Positions 33,952-42,283 of a stretch of DNA of 64,000 nt are shown one piece after another (position 1 is the first letter of the stretch; each line of letters begins with the position of its first letter). Made by a program: the position numbers and the translations under genes. The stretch is taken from assembly GCA_964638635.1 (NCBI GenBank), contig CAZXAQ010000006.1:1-64000 (forward strand), in the 5' to 3' direction. The DNA comes from SZUA-430 sp964638635. Lineage in GTDB: Bacteria > Pseudomonadota > Alphaproteobacteria > Micropepsales > Micropepsaceae. The notes beneath the pieces were generated by a model. It ran no database searches and was not told where the DNA came from. It was given only the letters and a program-made list of their open reading frames with translations.

Positions 33952-34821
33952 TCACCGTACCAGCCCCTCGCGAAAACTCGCATATGTCGGTGTCCAACCC
34001 AGCGCCTCACGCGCTCGCGCATTCTTGAGGCGGAACGAGGGGAAGCCGGCGCGGCCGCCCGCTTCGAGTGTCCCCTGCCCTGCCGTTGCTGCGACGTAGC
34101 CGAACACGTCACGCCATGGCGCCGGCGCGTCGTCGCACACGATGAGCGGCGTGCGCGACGGCCAGCGCTTGAGCACGGCCACCGTCGCCGCCGCCATGTC
34201 GGCGATATGAATGAGCGAGACGAAATCCGATCCGTCGCCCGGCAAGCGGAGTTTTCCGGCGGCGGCGGCTGCGTGCCACGCATCGTCGAAGCCGGTGCCC
34301 GGGCCGTAAAACAAGCCGCCGCGCAGGATCACCCAATCGAGCGCGCTCGCCACGACGTGGTCCTCCATGACGAGCGCCGCTCGGATCGCCTTCGCCGCAA
34401 CGCTGTCGCCGCTCGCGTCCGCGACACTGTCTTCGTCCGACCAATCGGCCCCGCGCGCGTTGACCAGGCCGATGCTCTGCTGGACGACGCGCTTGACTCC
34501 GGCTTCGGCGCACGCAGCGACCCAGTTTGCAGTGCCTTCTGCGCGCACGCGGTCGTTCGCGTCGAACGTGCCGCGACCGCTCGGCCCCGGCAGCGAGGTC
34601 GCGAGATTGATGCCCACGTCGCAACCGGCGAGCGCCGCCGCCAGCGACGCGGTGTCGAAGATATCCGCCGTCGCCAGTTCGGCCCCGCAAGCACGCGCGG
34701 CATTCGCAGCCTCCGGCCGCCGCACGAGCGCGCGCACCCGATACCCCGCCGCGACAAGCCGCGGCATAAGATGGCGGCCATAAACGCCGTTGGCGCCGAG
34801 GACGGCGATGCGGTTGGGCAA
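33952..34821 (-). CDS. NAD(P)-binding epimerase/NmrA-like protein
   Basis: An SDR-type Rossmann protein of about 290 residues. The nucleotide-binding motif is IAVLGANGVYGRHL, followed by VRALVRR. The later parts (VQQSIGLVN, VILRGGLFYGPGTG, SLIHIADMAAATVAVL) are typical of atypical SDRs such as NDUFA9/NmrA-like proteins. The start is uncertain: a TTG at 34821 has GGAG nine bases upstream, while the frame is open to an ATG at 34923 with an unlikely N-terminus. Substrate unknown; it is divergent from speD. Confidence 0.78.
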   Translation of the reverse strand: MPNRIAVLGANGVYGRHLMPRLVAAGYRVRALVRRPEAANAARACGAELATADIFDTASLAAALAGCDVGINLATSLPGPSGRGTFDANDRVRAEGTANWVAACAEAGVKRVVQQSIGLVNARGADWSDEDSVADASGDSVAAKAIRAALVMEDHVVASALDWVILRGGLFYGPGTGFDDAWHAAAAAGKLRLPGDGSDFVSLIHIADMAAATVAVLKRWPSRTPLIVCDDAPAPWRDVFGYVAATAGQGTLEAGGRAGFPSFRLKNARAREALGWTPTYASFREGLVR

Positions 34822-35085
34822 GGGCGGTGGCTCCGGCGGTGTGTCGCGATGCACCGAAGAAGAGAGCGGAGACGCGTGAGCGGTCAAGCGGCAAGTATTG
34901 GCCCGTGAGAACTGGCAACGCACTGGCGCAAGGCGCTTGGGGTTTCGGTATCCTGTCGCCCTGGTCCGCGCGAACGCCGGTCGCGCCGGAGGTTACGCGC
35001 CCGACGGGGGTACGAGGGGGCGTGTGTTGCGTGCCCCCCGATCGCGACCTATATGCATGCGCCAACCTCAGGGGGATCGTCGTCA

Positions 35086-35886
35086 GTGGCGAAGGTGAAG
35101 CCGACCAGCAATCCGAAGCTCAAGCTTCACGGGTTCAACAATCTGACCAAGTCGCTGTCGTTCAACATCTACGACATCTGCTACGCGCGCACGAAGGCGG
35201 AGAACCGCGAGTACATCGAGTACATCGACGAGGTCTACAACGCCAAGCGCCTGACCGCGATCCTGACCGAGGTCGCCGACATCATCGGCGCGCACATCTT
35301 GAACGTGGCCAAGCAGGACTACGATCCACAAGGGGCGAGCGTCACCATGCTGATCTCGGAAGGCCACAACGACGACCACTCCACGCCAAAGAAGGCGTCC
35401 GTCGTCGGCCATTTGGACAAGAGCCACATCACCGTGCACACCTATCCGGAGACGCACCCGGACGCAGGCATCAGCACCTTCCGCGCCGATATCGACGTCA
35501 GCACCTGCGGGCGGATCTCGCCGCTCAAGGCGTTGAACTTTCTCATCGAGAGTTTCGAGTCCGACATCGTGGTGATGGACTACCGCGTGCGCGGCTTCAC
35601 GCGCAACGTGCGCGGCATGAAGCACTTCATCGACCACACGATCGACTCGATCCAGAATTTCATCTCGCGCGACATCCAAGACCGCTATGACATGGTCGAT
35701 GTGAACGTCTATCAGGAGAGCATCTTCCACACGAAGATGCGGCTGAAAGAACTGGACCTCGACACCTATCTGTTCGGCGCGGGCGAGGCCGACCTCACGT
35801 CCCGCGAGGCCAAACTCATCCGCGGCCGCGTCAATCACGAAATCAGCGAGATTTTCTACGGGCGGAATATTCAGCGCGGGGCCTAA
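35086..35886 (+). CDS. speD: S-adenosylmethionine decarboxylase proenzyme (E. coli-type SpeD)
   Basis: A 266-residue proenzyme. It decarboxylates S-adenosylmethionine to provide the aminopropyl donor for spermidine. The self-cleavage site is DKSHITVHTYPE, where Ser113 becomes the pyruvoyl group. The N-terminus KLKLHGFNNLTKSLSFNIYD closely follows the E. coli enzyme, and length agrees. The start is a GTG (VAKVKP); GGGGG lies about ten bases upstream. No spermidine synthase gene is in the window. A hairpin just after the stop may end transcription. Confidence 0.93.
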   Translation: MAKVKPTSNPKLKLHGFNNLTKSLSFNIYDICYARTKAENREYIEYIDEVYNAKRLTAILTEVADIIGAHILNVAKQDYDPQGASVTMLISEGHNDDHSTPKKASVVGHLDKSHITVHTYPETHPDAGISTFRADIDVSTCGRISPLKALNFLIESFESDIVVMDYRVRGFTRNVRGMKHFIDHTIDSIQNFISRDIQDRYDMVDVNVYQESIFHTKMRLKELDLDTYLFGAGEADLTSREAKLIRGRVNHEISEIFYGRNIQRGA

Positions 35887-36193
35887 GGTAACGCTCACCC
35901 GGGAGCGCGGACATCCTGTCCGCTCTTGACGCTCTTCAAGCGCTCGGGCGTTACAGGGTCGTGACCTGAGCCCACGGTAGCTCTTCGCGCGCGATACTTG
36001 TGAAGAAAAACCCAGGCCGCGCGCACTTGCTGGCAAGAGCAACGCCGCGAGCCGGCCACGAAGCGCTCCCGTTGGCGAGCTTTGCCACACACATTCCTAA
36101 ACCGCGCGAGCACCGACATCGGCGGAGGGCGCCTTTTGTCCCTTGGGCTTTTCCGATACCATGCCATTTCGGTCTACCGTTAGGTGAGGTGCT
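35887..36193. other. Intergenic region with one REP-like hairpin
   Basis: About 300 bases without a gene. Just after speD, at 35907-35923, a 7-bp perfect hairpin GCGGACA-TCC-TGTCCGC lies within a repeat that, on the minus strand, reads GAGCGGACAGGATGTCCGCG and then CTCCCGGG. This belongs to the same hairpin family as 36589-36676 and 45110-45127 and may also act as the speD terminator. The rest shows no coding frame of quality and no recognised site apart from the ribosome-binding site GAGGT for the next gene. Confidence 0.6.
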
Positions 36194-36394
36194 ATGGCGG
36201 ACGGCAGAAAAACGTTCTTCGAGGAAATGCTAGACGGAGTGTTGGCCATCCTCGCGTATCTGATCTCCATGGGACTGCTGATACTAATCGTGTGGGCTGC
36301 GATTGCGTTTCCAGGTTTCGGTGGGTTCTTGGTGTGTGTTGTTGCCGGGGTCCTCTTCTATGCGATCTTCATCTATCGCGACCCCGTCGGCTAA
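36194..36394 (+). CDS. Small membrane protein of unknown function
   Basis: A 66-residue protein with one long or two short transmembrane stretches (residues 15-60, LAILAYLISMGLLILIVWAAIAF and GFLVCVVAGVLFYAIFIY). The N-terminus is short and charged (MADGRKTFFEEM) and the tail is YRDPVG. GTGAGGT lies five bases before the ATG, which supports a real gene. No neighbours on the same strand. Function unknown. Confidence 0.65.
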   Translation: MADGRKTFFEEMLDGVLAILAYLISMGLLILIVWAAIAFPGFGGFLVCVVAGVLFYAIFIYRDPVG

Positions 36395-36714
36395 GCGGCG
36401 GAAATCAGGCGCAAATGAGGTTGCCGCTTAAGGCGAACGCCGAGATAGGCCTTTCGCTTGTTGGAGACAGGGGACATCGAGACAGGGGACATGTGACAAA
36501 CTCCAACGACACGGCGAGCGCGTCGCCAACGCGGCCTAAAATCTGGGCACACGTCACAAACCCCATAGCAGGGACAATGCGGCAAAGGGCCGGCAGGATG
36601 CCGGCGGTCCCAGGGATACTGGCTCTGCCGGAGACGTTGCCGCGTTGGTGACGACAGGAGCGGGCTGGAAGCCCGCGGTCCCGGGTCAGGCCAACCTTCG
36701 AGGCTGTGCGCCGG
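36395..36714. repeat. Intergenic region with REP-like hairpins and a short direct repeat
   Basis: About 320 bases with no gene. It holds a direct repeat of GAGACAGGGGACAT (36463-36492, two copies one base apart) and two hairpins of one family: GCCGGC-AGGAT-GCCGGC (36589-36605) followed by GGTCCCAGGG, and GCGGGCT-GGA-AGCCCGC (36660-36676) followed by GGTCCCGGG. The shared tail shows that the two are copies of one repeat with compensating stem changes. Confidence 0.65.
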
Positions 36715-37053
36715 TCACTCGTCTTCGTCGTTGCTCAGCGGGTCTAACGCGAGGTCGTGGATGACGGAGTGGACTTCGATGATGAACCACTCCTTGAACA
36801 TCGCGAGCGTGCGGGGTTTGGGCCAGGCGGCTTCGTCGATGCACCAGCCTTCGAGTTCGTTTTCGAACATGAGGCCGAACGCCTCCGCGATCATCTCGTC
36901 GACGTCGCCGCCGTCGGCGAGGTCGGGGAGCAGGTAGACGTTCTGCTCGTCGTCGATGTCGGGCAGGATTTCCGGGTCGGCGCCCGGGAGGGACGCTGCC
37001 CAGTCGACGAACGGCTGAGCGGGGCGGACGATGACGGCGCAACGGTTGAGCAT
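36715..37053 (-). CDS. Conserved acidic protein of unknown function
   Basis: A 112-residue soluble acidic protein beginning MLNRCAVIVRPAQPFVDWAA. The middle is strongly acidic (DPEILPDIDDEQNVYLLPDLAD) and the end is LSNDEDE. GGAGG is six bases before the ATG. The VIVRPAQPFVDW start and the later GWCIDEAAWP-like segment recur in uncharacterised proteobacterial proteins I have seen. No signal peptide or motif. It stands alone between repeats and the ParE/ParD region. Confidence 0.72.
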   Translation of the reverse strand: MLNRCAVIVRPAQPFVDWAASLPGADPEILPDIDDEQNVYLLPDLADGGDVDEMIAEAFGLMFENELEGWCIDEAAWPKPRTLAMFKEWFIIEVHSVIHDLALDPLSNDEDE

Positions 37054-37154
37054 GGGGGCCTCCAGAATTGAGCATCGCCATGATAGACGGCGACCAAGCG
37101 GTTCGTCCCGGGACACTGCGCCCGCTTCAGGCGGGGCGACAAATTGCGCGCGCT

Positions 37155-37507
37155 TTACGCCTCGCTTGGCGGCATGTGCCGAATGATATCCATCGCGTCG
37201 TGAAGCATGCGGTCCACGACGATCACATCGGGTTCTACCAGTCGAAACAATAAGATGTGCCTGGGGCGGCGGACGCGCGGCGCCAACTTTCGCGCATGCA
37301 TCAAGTGGAACGATCTAACCTTGGGGCCCAGTTCAGGCCGCCGTAACGCGGCGGCGCGATGCGGGTTGGTGCGAATGGCATCCAGCGCGGCTTCAATGAG
37401 GGTGCGATACCGGGCGGCTGCGGCAGGGCCGAAATTCTGCTCACTCACGCTGACGGCCGCATCCATGTCGGTGCGGCAAACGTCAGCCGCAGGACGTAGG
37501 CGGTCAC
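37155..37507 (-). pseudogene. parE: ParE/RelE-type toxin gene with an apparent N-terminal frameshift
   Basis: The main frame (37466-37155, 103 residues) holds a ParE-like core: LIEAALDAIRTNP, a LGPKVRSFHL strand and the C-terminal HILLFRLVEPDVIVVDRMLHDAMDI. It lacks the usual first strand. Such a strand (VTAYVLRLTFAAP) is encoded in another frame starting at a GTG that overlaps the parD stop as GTGA, the normal toxin start. That frame stops after 20 codons. A single-base indel near 37466 would join the two. It is either a disabled toxin or a shortened one started at the internal ATG. Confidence 0.65.
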
Positions 37508-37797
37508 CGCGCCGGCTTTGCCGCCTTTTTCACCGGGCGGCCAAGTTGCTGTGTCATTTTCTGCAGCGCCGAACGCGAGCGGATCTCCACGTAGTCGCCG
37601 CGTTCGTGGTCTGCGGCGCCGACGGCGATCGCCTCGCGCAACCGCCGGAGCTTGAGTTCCTCCTCCGTCTGCCGCGCTTCCAACAGGCGCAACGCGTCGC
37701 GCACGACTTCGCTTGCGTTTTGGTGGCTGCCTTTGCGTACGGTGGCGTCGACGAAGTCGTCCAGTTGTTTGGTTAGGCTGATGTTGCGCGTCGGCAT
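37504..37797 (-). CDS. parD: ParD-type ribbon-helix-helix antitoxin
   Basis: A 97-residue antitoxin. MPTRNISLTKQLDDFVDATVRKGSHQNASEVVRDALRLLEARQ is the ParD/CopG ribbon-helix-helix region that binds the operon's own promoter, and the C-terminal part (KLRRLREAIAVGAADHERG) wraps the toxin. GAGGG lies five bases before the ATG. The gene is intact although its toxin partner appears frameshifted. No operator was identified with confidence in the AT-richer sequence upstream. Confidence 0.88.
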   Translation of the reverse strand: MPTRNISLTKQLDDFVDATVRKGSHQNASEVVRDALRLLEARQTEEELKLRRLREAIAVGAADHERGDYVEIRSRSALQKMTQQLGRPVKKAAKPAR

Positions 37798-38205
37798 GGC
37801 ACCCTCACTCAAGGACACGATCGTAGCACTTTTGGCAAATTTTGACAATTTGGCCCACCGAGGTGAGCGCGCAGAATTTGTTTGACTTTTTGCTTTATGT
37901 TCTTTATTTGTTCTATCCATGGTTTCGGCTGTTCCGACGGCCATTCCCCTGCCCGTTTCGGGCAGGCGGCTGCGACTTGAAAATTGCATCTGGTCGATGG
38001 CGCGGTGTTGGCTGCGTCGTAACTGCGCGATCAATCGTGCACGGGCTCGCGCAGCTTTGGCGCGCGGTGATGCGTAACAAACAACGCATTTGTGACGTCA
38101 TTGTTACGGTTAAAACGGCAGAACGCCGCCGTTGTTACGCTGTGACGGATTCGATTGCGTCCGTTTTTGCCGGACGCATTTCTGCTGTTCGGCGCGCTTT
38201 CGGCG
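37798..38205. other. Intergenic region of about 400 bp upstream of parD and downstream of ndk
   Basis: No convincing gene. The first 150 bases are AT-richer than the surroundings (TTTTGGCAAATTTTGACAATTT near 37830 and TTTATGTTCTTTATTTG near 37890) and probably contain the parD promoter. A hairpin GCGTCCG-7 nt-CGGACGC lies at 38158-38178, about 30 bases beyond the ndk stop, and may terminate ndk although no U-run follows. The inverted GCCTGCCCG/CGGGCAGGC-like stretch near 37950 is another possible structure. Confidence 0.5.
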
Positions 38206-38625
38206 TCAGCCCACGATTTCCGTGTCGGCGAAGAAGAACTTGATCTCGTTCGCGGCGTTCTCCGCGCTGTCGGAGCCGTGGACGGAGTTCGCTTCGATCG
38301 ACTCGGCGAAGTCCTTGCGGATCGTGCCGGCGGCGGCTTTCGCGGGGTCGGTCGCGCCCATGACTTCGCGGTTCTTGGCGACCGCGTTCTGGCCTTCGAG
38401 GACTTGCACCACCACTGGCCCTGAGGTCATGAACTTCACCAGGTCGTGGTAGAAGGGGCGCGCTTTGTGGACCGCGTAGAACGCCTCGGCTTGCTTGGTG
38501 GAGAGCCACAGGCGCTTTTGCGCGACGATGCGCAGCCCCGCGCTCTCGAACCGGTCGACGATCTTGCCGGTCAGGTTGCGGCGGGTCGCGTCCGGTTTGA
38601 TGATCGACAGGGTGCGCTCGGTCAT
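38206..38625 (-). CDS. ndk: Nucleoside diphosphate kinase
   Basis: A 139-residue enzyme that balances nucleoside triphosphate pools by transferring the gamma phosphate through a phospho-histidine. The N-terminus TLSIIKPDATRRNLTG, the active-site loop with His116 in NSVHGSDS, and the C-terminal EIKFFF are standard. Length is typical. The gene is alone on the minus strand, divergent from the ABC-F gene, with about 140 bp between starts. Confidence 0.96.
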   Translation of the reverse strand: MTERTLSIIKPDATRRNLTGKIVDRFESAGLRIVAQKRLWLSTKQAEAFYAVHKARPFYHDLVKFMTSGPVVVQVLEGQNAVAKNREVMGATDPAKAAAGTIRKDFAESIEANSVHGSDSAENAANEIKFFFADTEIVG

Positions 38626-38762
38626 GGGGCGTAAATCCTTGGAAAACGGCTCGAAAAAGGTGCGCCTTGATACAGACGGGTCCGGGGCGCCGCAAGCGAG
38701 GCTAAGGGGCGCTGTTGTCGCGCCTTTCCAGGGCGCGAAAAGGCCGGTAGAGAGCGCGCCCC

Positions 38763-40658
38763 ATGCTGCGGATCTTGAACCTCACCTACCGGATCGAAGG
38801 CCGGCCCCTGTTCGAAGGGGCGACGGCGAGCATTCCGACCGGGCACAAGGTCGGCCTCGTCGGGCGGAACGGCACCGGCAAGACGACGTTGTTCCGGATC
38901 CTGCATGGGCAGGCCGAGCCCGACGACGGCGAGATCGTGATGCCGCGCAACTGGCGCATTGGCGGCGTCGCGCAAGAGGCGCCGGCGGGGCCGACGACGT
39001 TGCTCGATACGGTGCTCGCCGCCGACGTCGAGCGGACGGCGCTGATCGCGGAGGCGGAGACCGCGCACGATCCCGTCAGGATCGCCGAGATCGAGACGCG
39101 GCTTGCCGACATCGGCGCGCATCGGGCGCCGGCGCGGGCGGCGGAGATTCTCGCGGGCCTCGGCTTCGACGCGGCGGCGCAGCTTCGGCCCTGTTCGGAG
39201 TTCTCCGGCGGGTGGCGGATGCGGGTGGCGCTTGCGGCGGTGCTGTTCTCGCAGCCCGATCTCTTGCTGCTCGACGAGCCCACGAACTATCTCGACCTCG
39301 AAGGGTCGCTCTGGCTCGAGCAGTTTTTGCGGCGCTTTCCGGGGACGATGATTTTGATCAGCCACGACCGCGATCTGCTCAACACGGCGGTCAATTCGAT
39401 CCTGCATTTGGAGGACAAGAAGCTCACGTTCTACACCGGCGGTTACGACACGTTCGAGCGCACGCGGTCGGAGCGGCTGGCCGTGCAGGAGGCCGCGCGT
39501 ACGAAGCAGGAGGCGCAGCGCAAGCACATGCAGGCGTTCGTCGACCGCTTTCGCTACAAGGCCTCGAAGGCGCGCCAGGCGCAGAGCCGGTTGAAGGCGA
39601 TCGCGAAGCTGCAGCCGATCGCGGAGATGTCGGGCGAACGCGTGGCGCCGTTCCGGCTCGGCGAACCGGAGGAGCTCTCCCCGCCCCTGCTCGCGCTCGA
39701 TGGCGCAAGCGCTGGTTACGACGGGCGCGAGGTGCTGGGACACATGGATTTGCGCATCGATCCCGACGATCGAATTGCGCTGCTCGGCGCGAACGGCAAC
39801 GGCAAGTCGACGTTCGCGAAACTGATCTCGAACCGGCTGCAGGCGATGGGCGGGACGATCACGAAATCGCGGCGGTTGCGCATCGGCTATTTCGCGCAGC
39901 ATCAGCTGGACGAGATGGCGGGCGAGGCAACGCCGGTGCAGCACCTGATGCGGCTGATGCCGCGGCTGACCGAACGCGAGGCGCGGACGAAGCTGGGCGC
40001 TGCGGGGTTTCCGGACTTCAAGGCCGGTACCGCGATCGAGGACTTGTCGGGCGGCGAACGGGCTCGTTTGCTGATCATGACGGCGGCACTGGACGCGCCG
40101 CATCTCTTGATCCTGGACGAGCCCACGAACCACCTCGATATCGACAGCCGCGAGGCGTTGGTGTTGGCCTTGAACGACTACACGGGTGCGGTGCTGCTGA
40201 TCAGTCACGATCCGCATCTGATCGAGACCTGCGCGGACCGTCTGTGGCTGGTCGCGAACGGGCGCGTGGTGCCGTACGACGGCGACATGGACGACTACCG
40301 CAAATTGCTGCTCGACGAGCGGCAGCCTTCGGCTGCGAAGAAGGTGCCGAAGCTGACGAAGGCCGAAGAGCGCAAGGCCGCTGCCGACCGGCGTGCGCAA
40401 CTGACGCCGCTCAAACGCGCAGCGGACGATGCGGAGAAGCGCGTGACGAAGCTGCAAGGCGAGATCGCGAAGATCGAAGCGGCGTTGCACGCACCCGATC
40501 TCTACGCGAACGAGCCGCAGAAAGCGCTGACGCTGACGAAGCAGCGCGGCGAGCTGCAGCGGCAACTGGATGCGGCCGAGACCGCGTGGCTGGAAGCGAG
40601 CGAGGCTTACGATTCCGCGCGTGCCGAAATCGGCTTAAGCCCATTAAGTGCCGATTAA
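38763..40658 (+). CDS. ABC-F family ATPase (Uup/YheS-like)
   Basis: A 631-residue protein with two ATP-binding cassettes and no membrane domain. Cassette 1 has Walker A GRNGTGKTT near residue 35, signature FSGGWRMR and Walker B LLLLDEPTNYLD. Cassette 2 has GANGNGKST near 343, signature LSGGERAR and LLILDEPTNHLD. The linker between (about 230-300) is the charged P-site tRNA interaction motif region, and the C-terminal 90 residues form a coiled coil. ABC-F proteins act on the ribosome to regulate translation or give antibiotic resistance. The exact subgroup is not certain. Confidence 0.92.
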   Translation: MLRILNLTYRIEGRPLFEGATASIPTGHKVGLVGRNGTGKTTLFRILHGQAEPDDGEIVMPRNWRIGGVAQEAPAGPTTLLDTVLAADVERTALIAEAETAHDPVRIAEIETRLADIGAHRAPARAAEILAGLGFDAAAQLRPCSEFSGGWRMRVALAAVLFSQPDLLLLDEPTNYLDLEGSLWLEQFLRRFPGTMILISHDRDLLNTAVNSILHLEDKKLTFYTGGYDTFERTRSERLAVQEAARTKQEAQRKHMQAFVDRFRYKASKARQAQSRLKAIAKLQPIAEMSGERVAPFRLGEPEELSPPLLALDGASAGYDGREVLGHMDLRIDPDDRIALLGANGNGKSTFAKLISNRLQAMGGTITKSRRLRIGYFAQHQLDEMAGEATPVQHLMRLMPRLTEREARTKLGAAGFPDFKAGTAIEDLSGGERARLLIMTAALDAPHLLILDEPTNHLDIDSREALVLALNDYTGAVLLISHDPHLIETCADRLWLVANGRVVPYDGDMDDYRKLLLDERQPSAAKKVPKLTKAEERKAAADRRAQLTPLKRAADDAEKRVTKLQGEIAKIEAALHAPDLYANEPQKALTLTKQRGELQRQLDAAETAWLEASEAYDSARAEIGLSPLSAD

Positions 40659-40721
40659 CCGCGCACGGGCAGCTTAGACGCTCTTGATTCGCGATGGTTC
40701 TTTGGGGACTTGAGGGTAGGC

Positions 40722-40991
40722 ATGAAAACGGCCGCTACGCCGGAAGCGCAAATGCGCGCGTTGAAGACTTGGGCTGTCGATCGCATGACGAAGGGCACCG
40801 ACACGCCGTTCGCGTGGTTTCAATTTATGAAGCTGCTTGAGGTCATCGACACGTTCTTGGAAGCGGGCGACGAAGCCGGCTTGCGCGACAAGCTTCCGCC
40901 GCCGCAACCACGCAAGACGCCGCGCCCGAGGCAACTGCCAGCAAACGTGGTTTCGCTCGATCTCGCGCTGCGTCAGCGGGCAGCCGAATAA
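40722..40991 (+). CDS. Small soluble protein of unknown function
   Basis: An 89-residue protein beginning MKTAATPEAQMRALKTWAVDRM. Two helices (about 10-50) are followed by a proline/lysine-rich linker (PPPQPRKTPRPRQLP) and a short conserved-looking end NVVSLDLALRQRAAE. GAGGG is nine bases before the ATG. It lies 63 bp after the ABC-F gene on the same strand and abuts the convergent TPR gene. No family recognised. Confidence 0.65.
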   Translation: MKTAATPEAQMRALKTWAVDRMTKGTDTPFAWFQFMKLLEVIDTFLEAGDEAGLRDKLPPPQPRKTPRPRQLPANVVSLDLALRQRAAE

Positions 40992-41732
40992 TCAGCCTTC
41001 GAGATTGCGCCTGGCGACGTTGTACCAGTCGCGGTTCAGGTCCTGCGCGTGGCGGGGCAGTTGCTTGAACGTGGCGACGACGCCCTGCAGCACGGCGTTC
41101 GCCGTGTCGACTTGGCCGAGCTTCAGCAGGAAGAGGCCGTAACGCACCTTCGCTTCGAAGCCCGCGAAGTAGCCGGAGACGGCCTCGTATTCGGACTGGG
41201 CTTCGTTGTTCTTGCCCTGCCCCTCGAGCGCGCGGGCGTAGATCAGATGGCCGTCTTGCGAGTTGAAGTTCGGGTTCTTCGCGCGCAGCTCGTCGAGCGT
41301 GTGCTGGCAGTCCGCGAAGTCGCCCTTCTCGATCTGCACCTTGGCGAGGCCTAGGAGCAGGTTCGGGTCGTCGGAAAAGTGGCCGGTGAGCGCCGAGCGG
41401 TAGAGCGTGATGGCGTCGTCGTACATCTTCTTGCGCGCGCACTCGTCGGCGAGGGCCGCTTTCGCGGCCGGGGTACCGGTCAGTTCTACTTGCGCCTTGC
41501 GCTCACGGTATTCGCGGTCGGGGTCGAGCACGGTTCTGATGTCGCTGGTCACGCGCTGGCCGCGCCTGGTGGACGCGAGTTCGGGCAGGATCTCGACGAA
41601 GAAATAGGCGGCTGAACCGAGCCCCGGTAGCAACAGGAGAATGTAGAACCAATGCTGCGCCTTGCCCGACTGCGAACAGTGATAGAGGCAGAAACCTTGG
41701 ACCAGGATCGTGGCCAGAACGAGGATCGGCAT
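40992..41732 (-). CDS. Membrane-anchored tetratricopeptide repeat protein
   Basis: A 246-residue protein. Two hydrophobic segments (about 1-18 and 29-47) anchor it in the inner membrane, followed by a charged linker and three or more TPR units between about 90 and 230 (KKMYDDAITLYRSALTGHFSDDPNLLLGLA and similar). TPR domains hold protein partners. It stands between a convergent small gene and holC. Partner unknown. Confidence 0.82.
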   Translation of the reverse strand: MPILVLATILVQGFCLYHCSQSGKAQHWFYILLLLPGLGSAAYFFVEILPELASTRRGQRVTSDIRTVLDPDREYRERKAQVELTGTPAAKAALADECARKKMYDDAITLYRSALTGHFSDDPNLLLGLAKVQIEKGDFADCQHTLDELRAKNPNFNSQDGHLIYARALEGQGKNNEAQSEYEAVSGYFAGFEAKVRYGLFLLKLGQVDTANAVLQGVVATFKQLPRHAQDLNRDWYNVARRNLEG

Positions 41733-41815
41733 GGGAAGCGCCCGGTTAGGGAAAGCCAGAGCTTAGGGTTCAAATTCAGAATAATCCGTTGCCAGCCCCG
41801 CGCAAATCGGGGCGC

Positions 41816-42280
41816 TTAGGCCCGCTTTTCCCATTTTCCGCCGGTGGCTTGTTGCCAATAGGTAACTTCGTGGCCGTTCGCTTTGGCTTGCTTCCAGTGT
41901 TCGCGGGCGGCGTCGAGGGCTTCGGCGTCGCGGCCGTCGAAGATCATGACGATGCGGGTGGCGGCCGTGACTTCGGCGCCCGCCCAGTCCTTCGTACCGG
42001 CACCGTCGACGAAGAAGAGGACTTCGGCGCTGTTCGGATTGGCGTCTGCCGCGGTCAAGAGAATGGGTTGTTCGGCGGGGTTCGGGTCGCGGTCGAGGCC
42101 GTGGGGAAGGAAGCTTTCTTCGCGGTAGCTCCAGAGATGGGCGTCGAGGGCGGCGATGCGTTCGGCGGAGCCCGCACGGACGAGCGCTTTCCAGCCGCGC
42201 TCGCGCGTCTTCTCAAGCAGGCCGGGCAGCACGTCTTCGAGCGCTGCGCGTTCGAGGTGATAGAACAGGACTTCCGCCAT
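41816..42280 (-). CDS. holC: DNA polymerase III subunit chi
   Basis: A 154-residue clamp-loader accessory protein. MAEVLFYHLERAALEDVLPGLLEKTRERGWKALV is the typical start, and LWSYREESFLPHG, the ILLT strand and the IVMIFDGRD segment are family features. Chi links the clamp loader to single-strand binding protein. In alphaproteobacteria holC commonly lies next to pepA; here a serine hydrolase gene separates the two. The gap to the hydrolase is three bases. Confidence 0.9.
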   Translation of the reverse strand: MAEVLFYHLERAALEDVLPGLLEKTRERGWKALVRAGSAERIAALDAHLWSYREESFLPHGLDRDPNPAEQPILLTAADANPNSAEVLFFVDGAGTKDWAGAEVTAATRIVMIFDGRDAEALDAAREHWKQAKANGHEVTYWQQATGGKWEKRA

Positions 42281-42283
42281 CCA

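Noticed and set aside
38622..40565. Long open frame on the minus strand opposite the ABC-F gene
   Set aside because: It is the antisense shadow of a gene with complete ABC-F motifs; the translated product is compositionally odd and has no motif.
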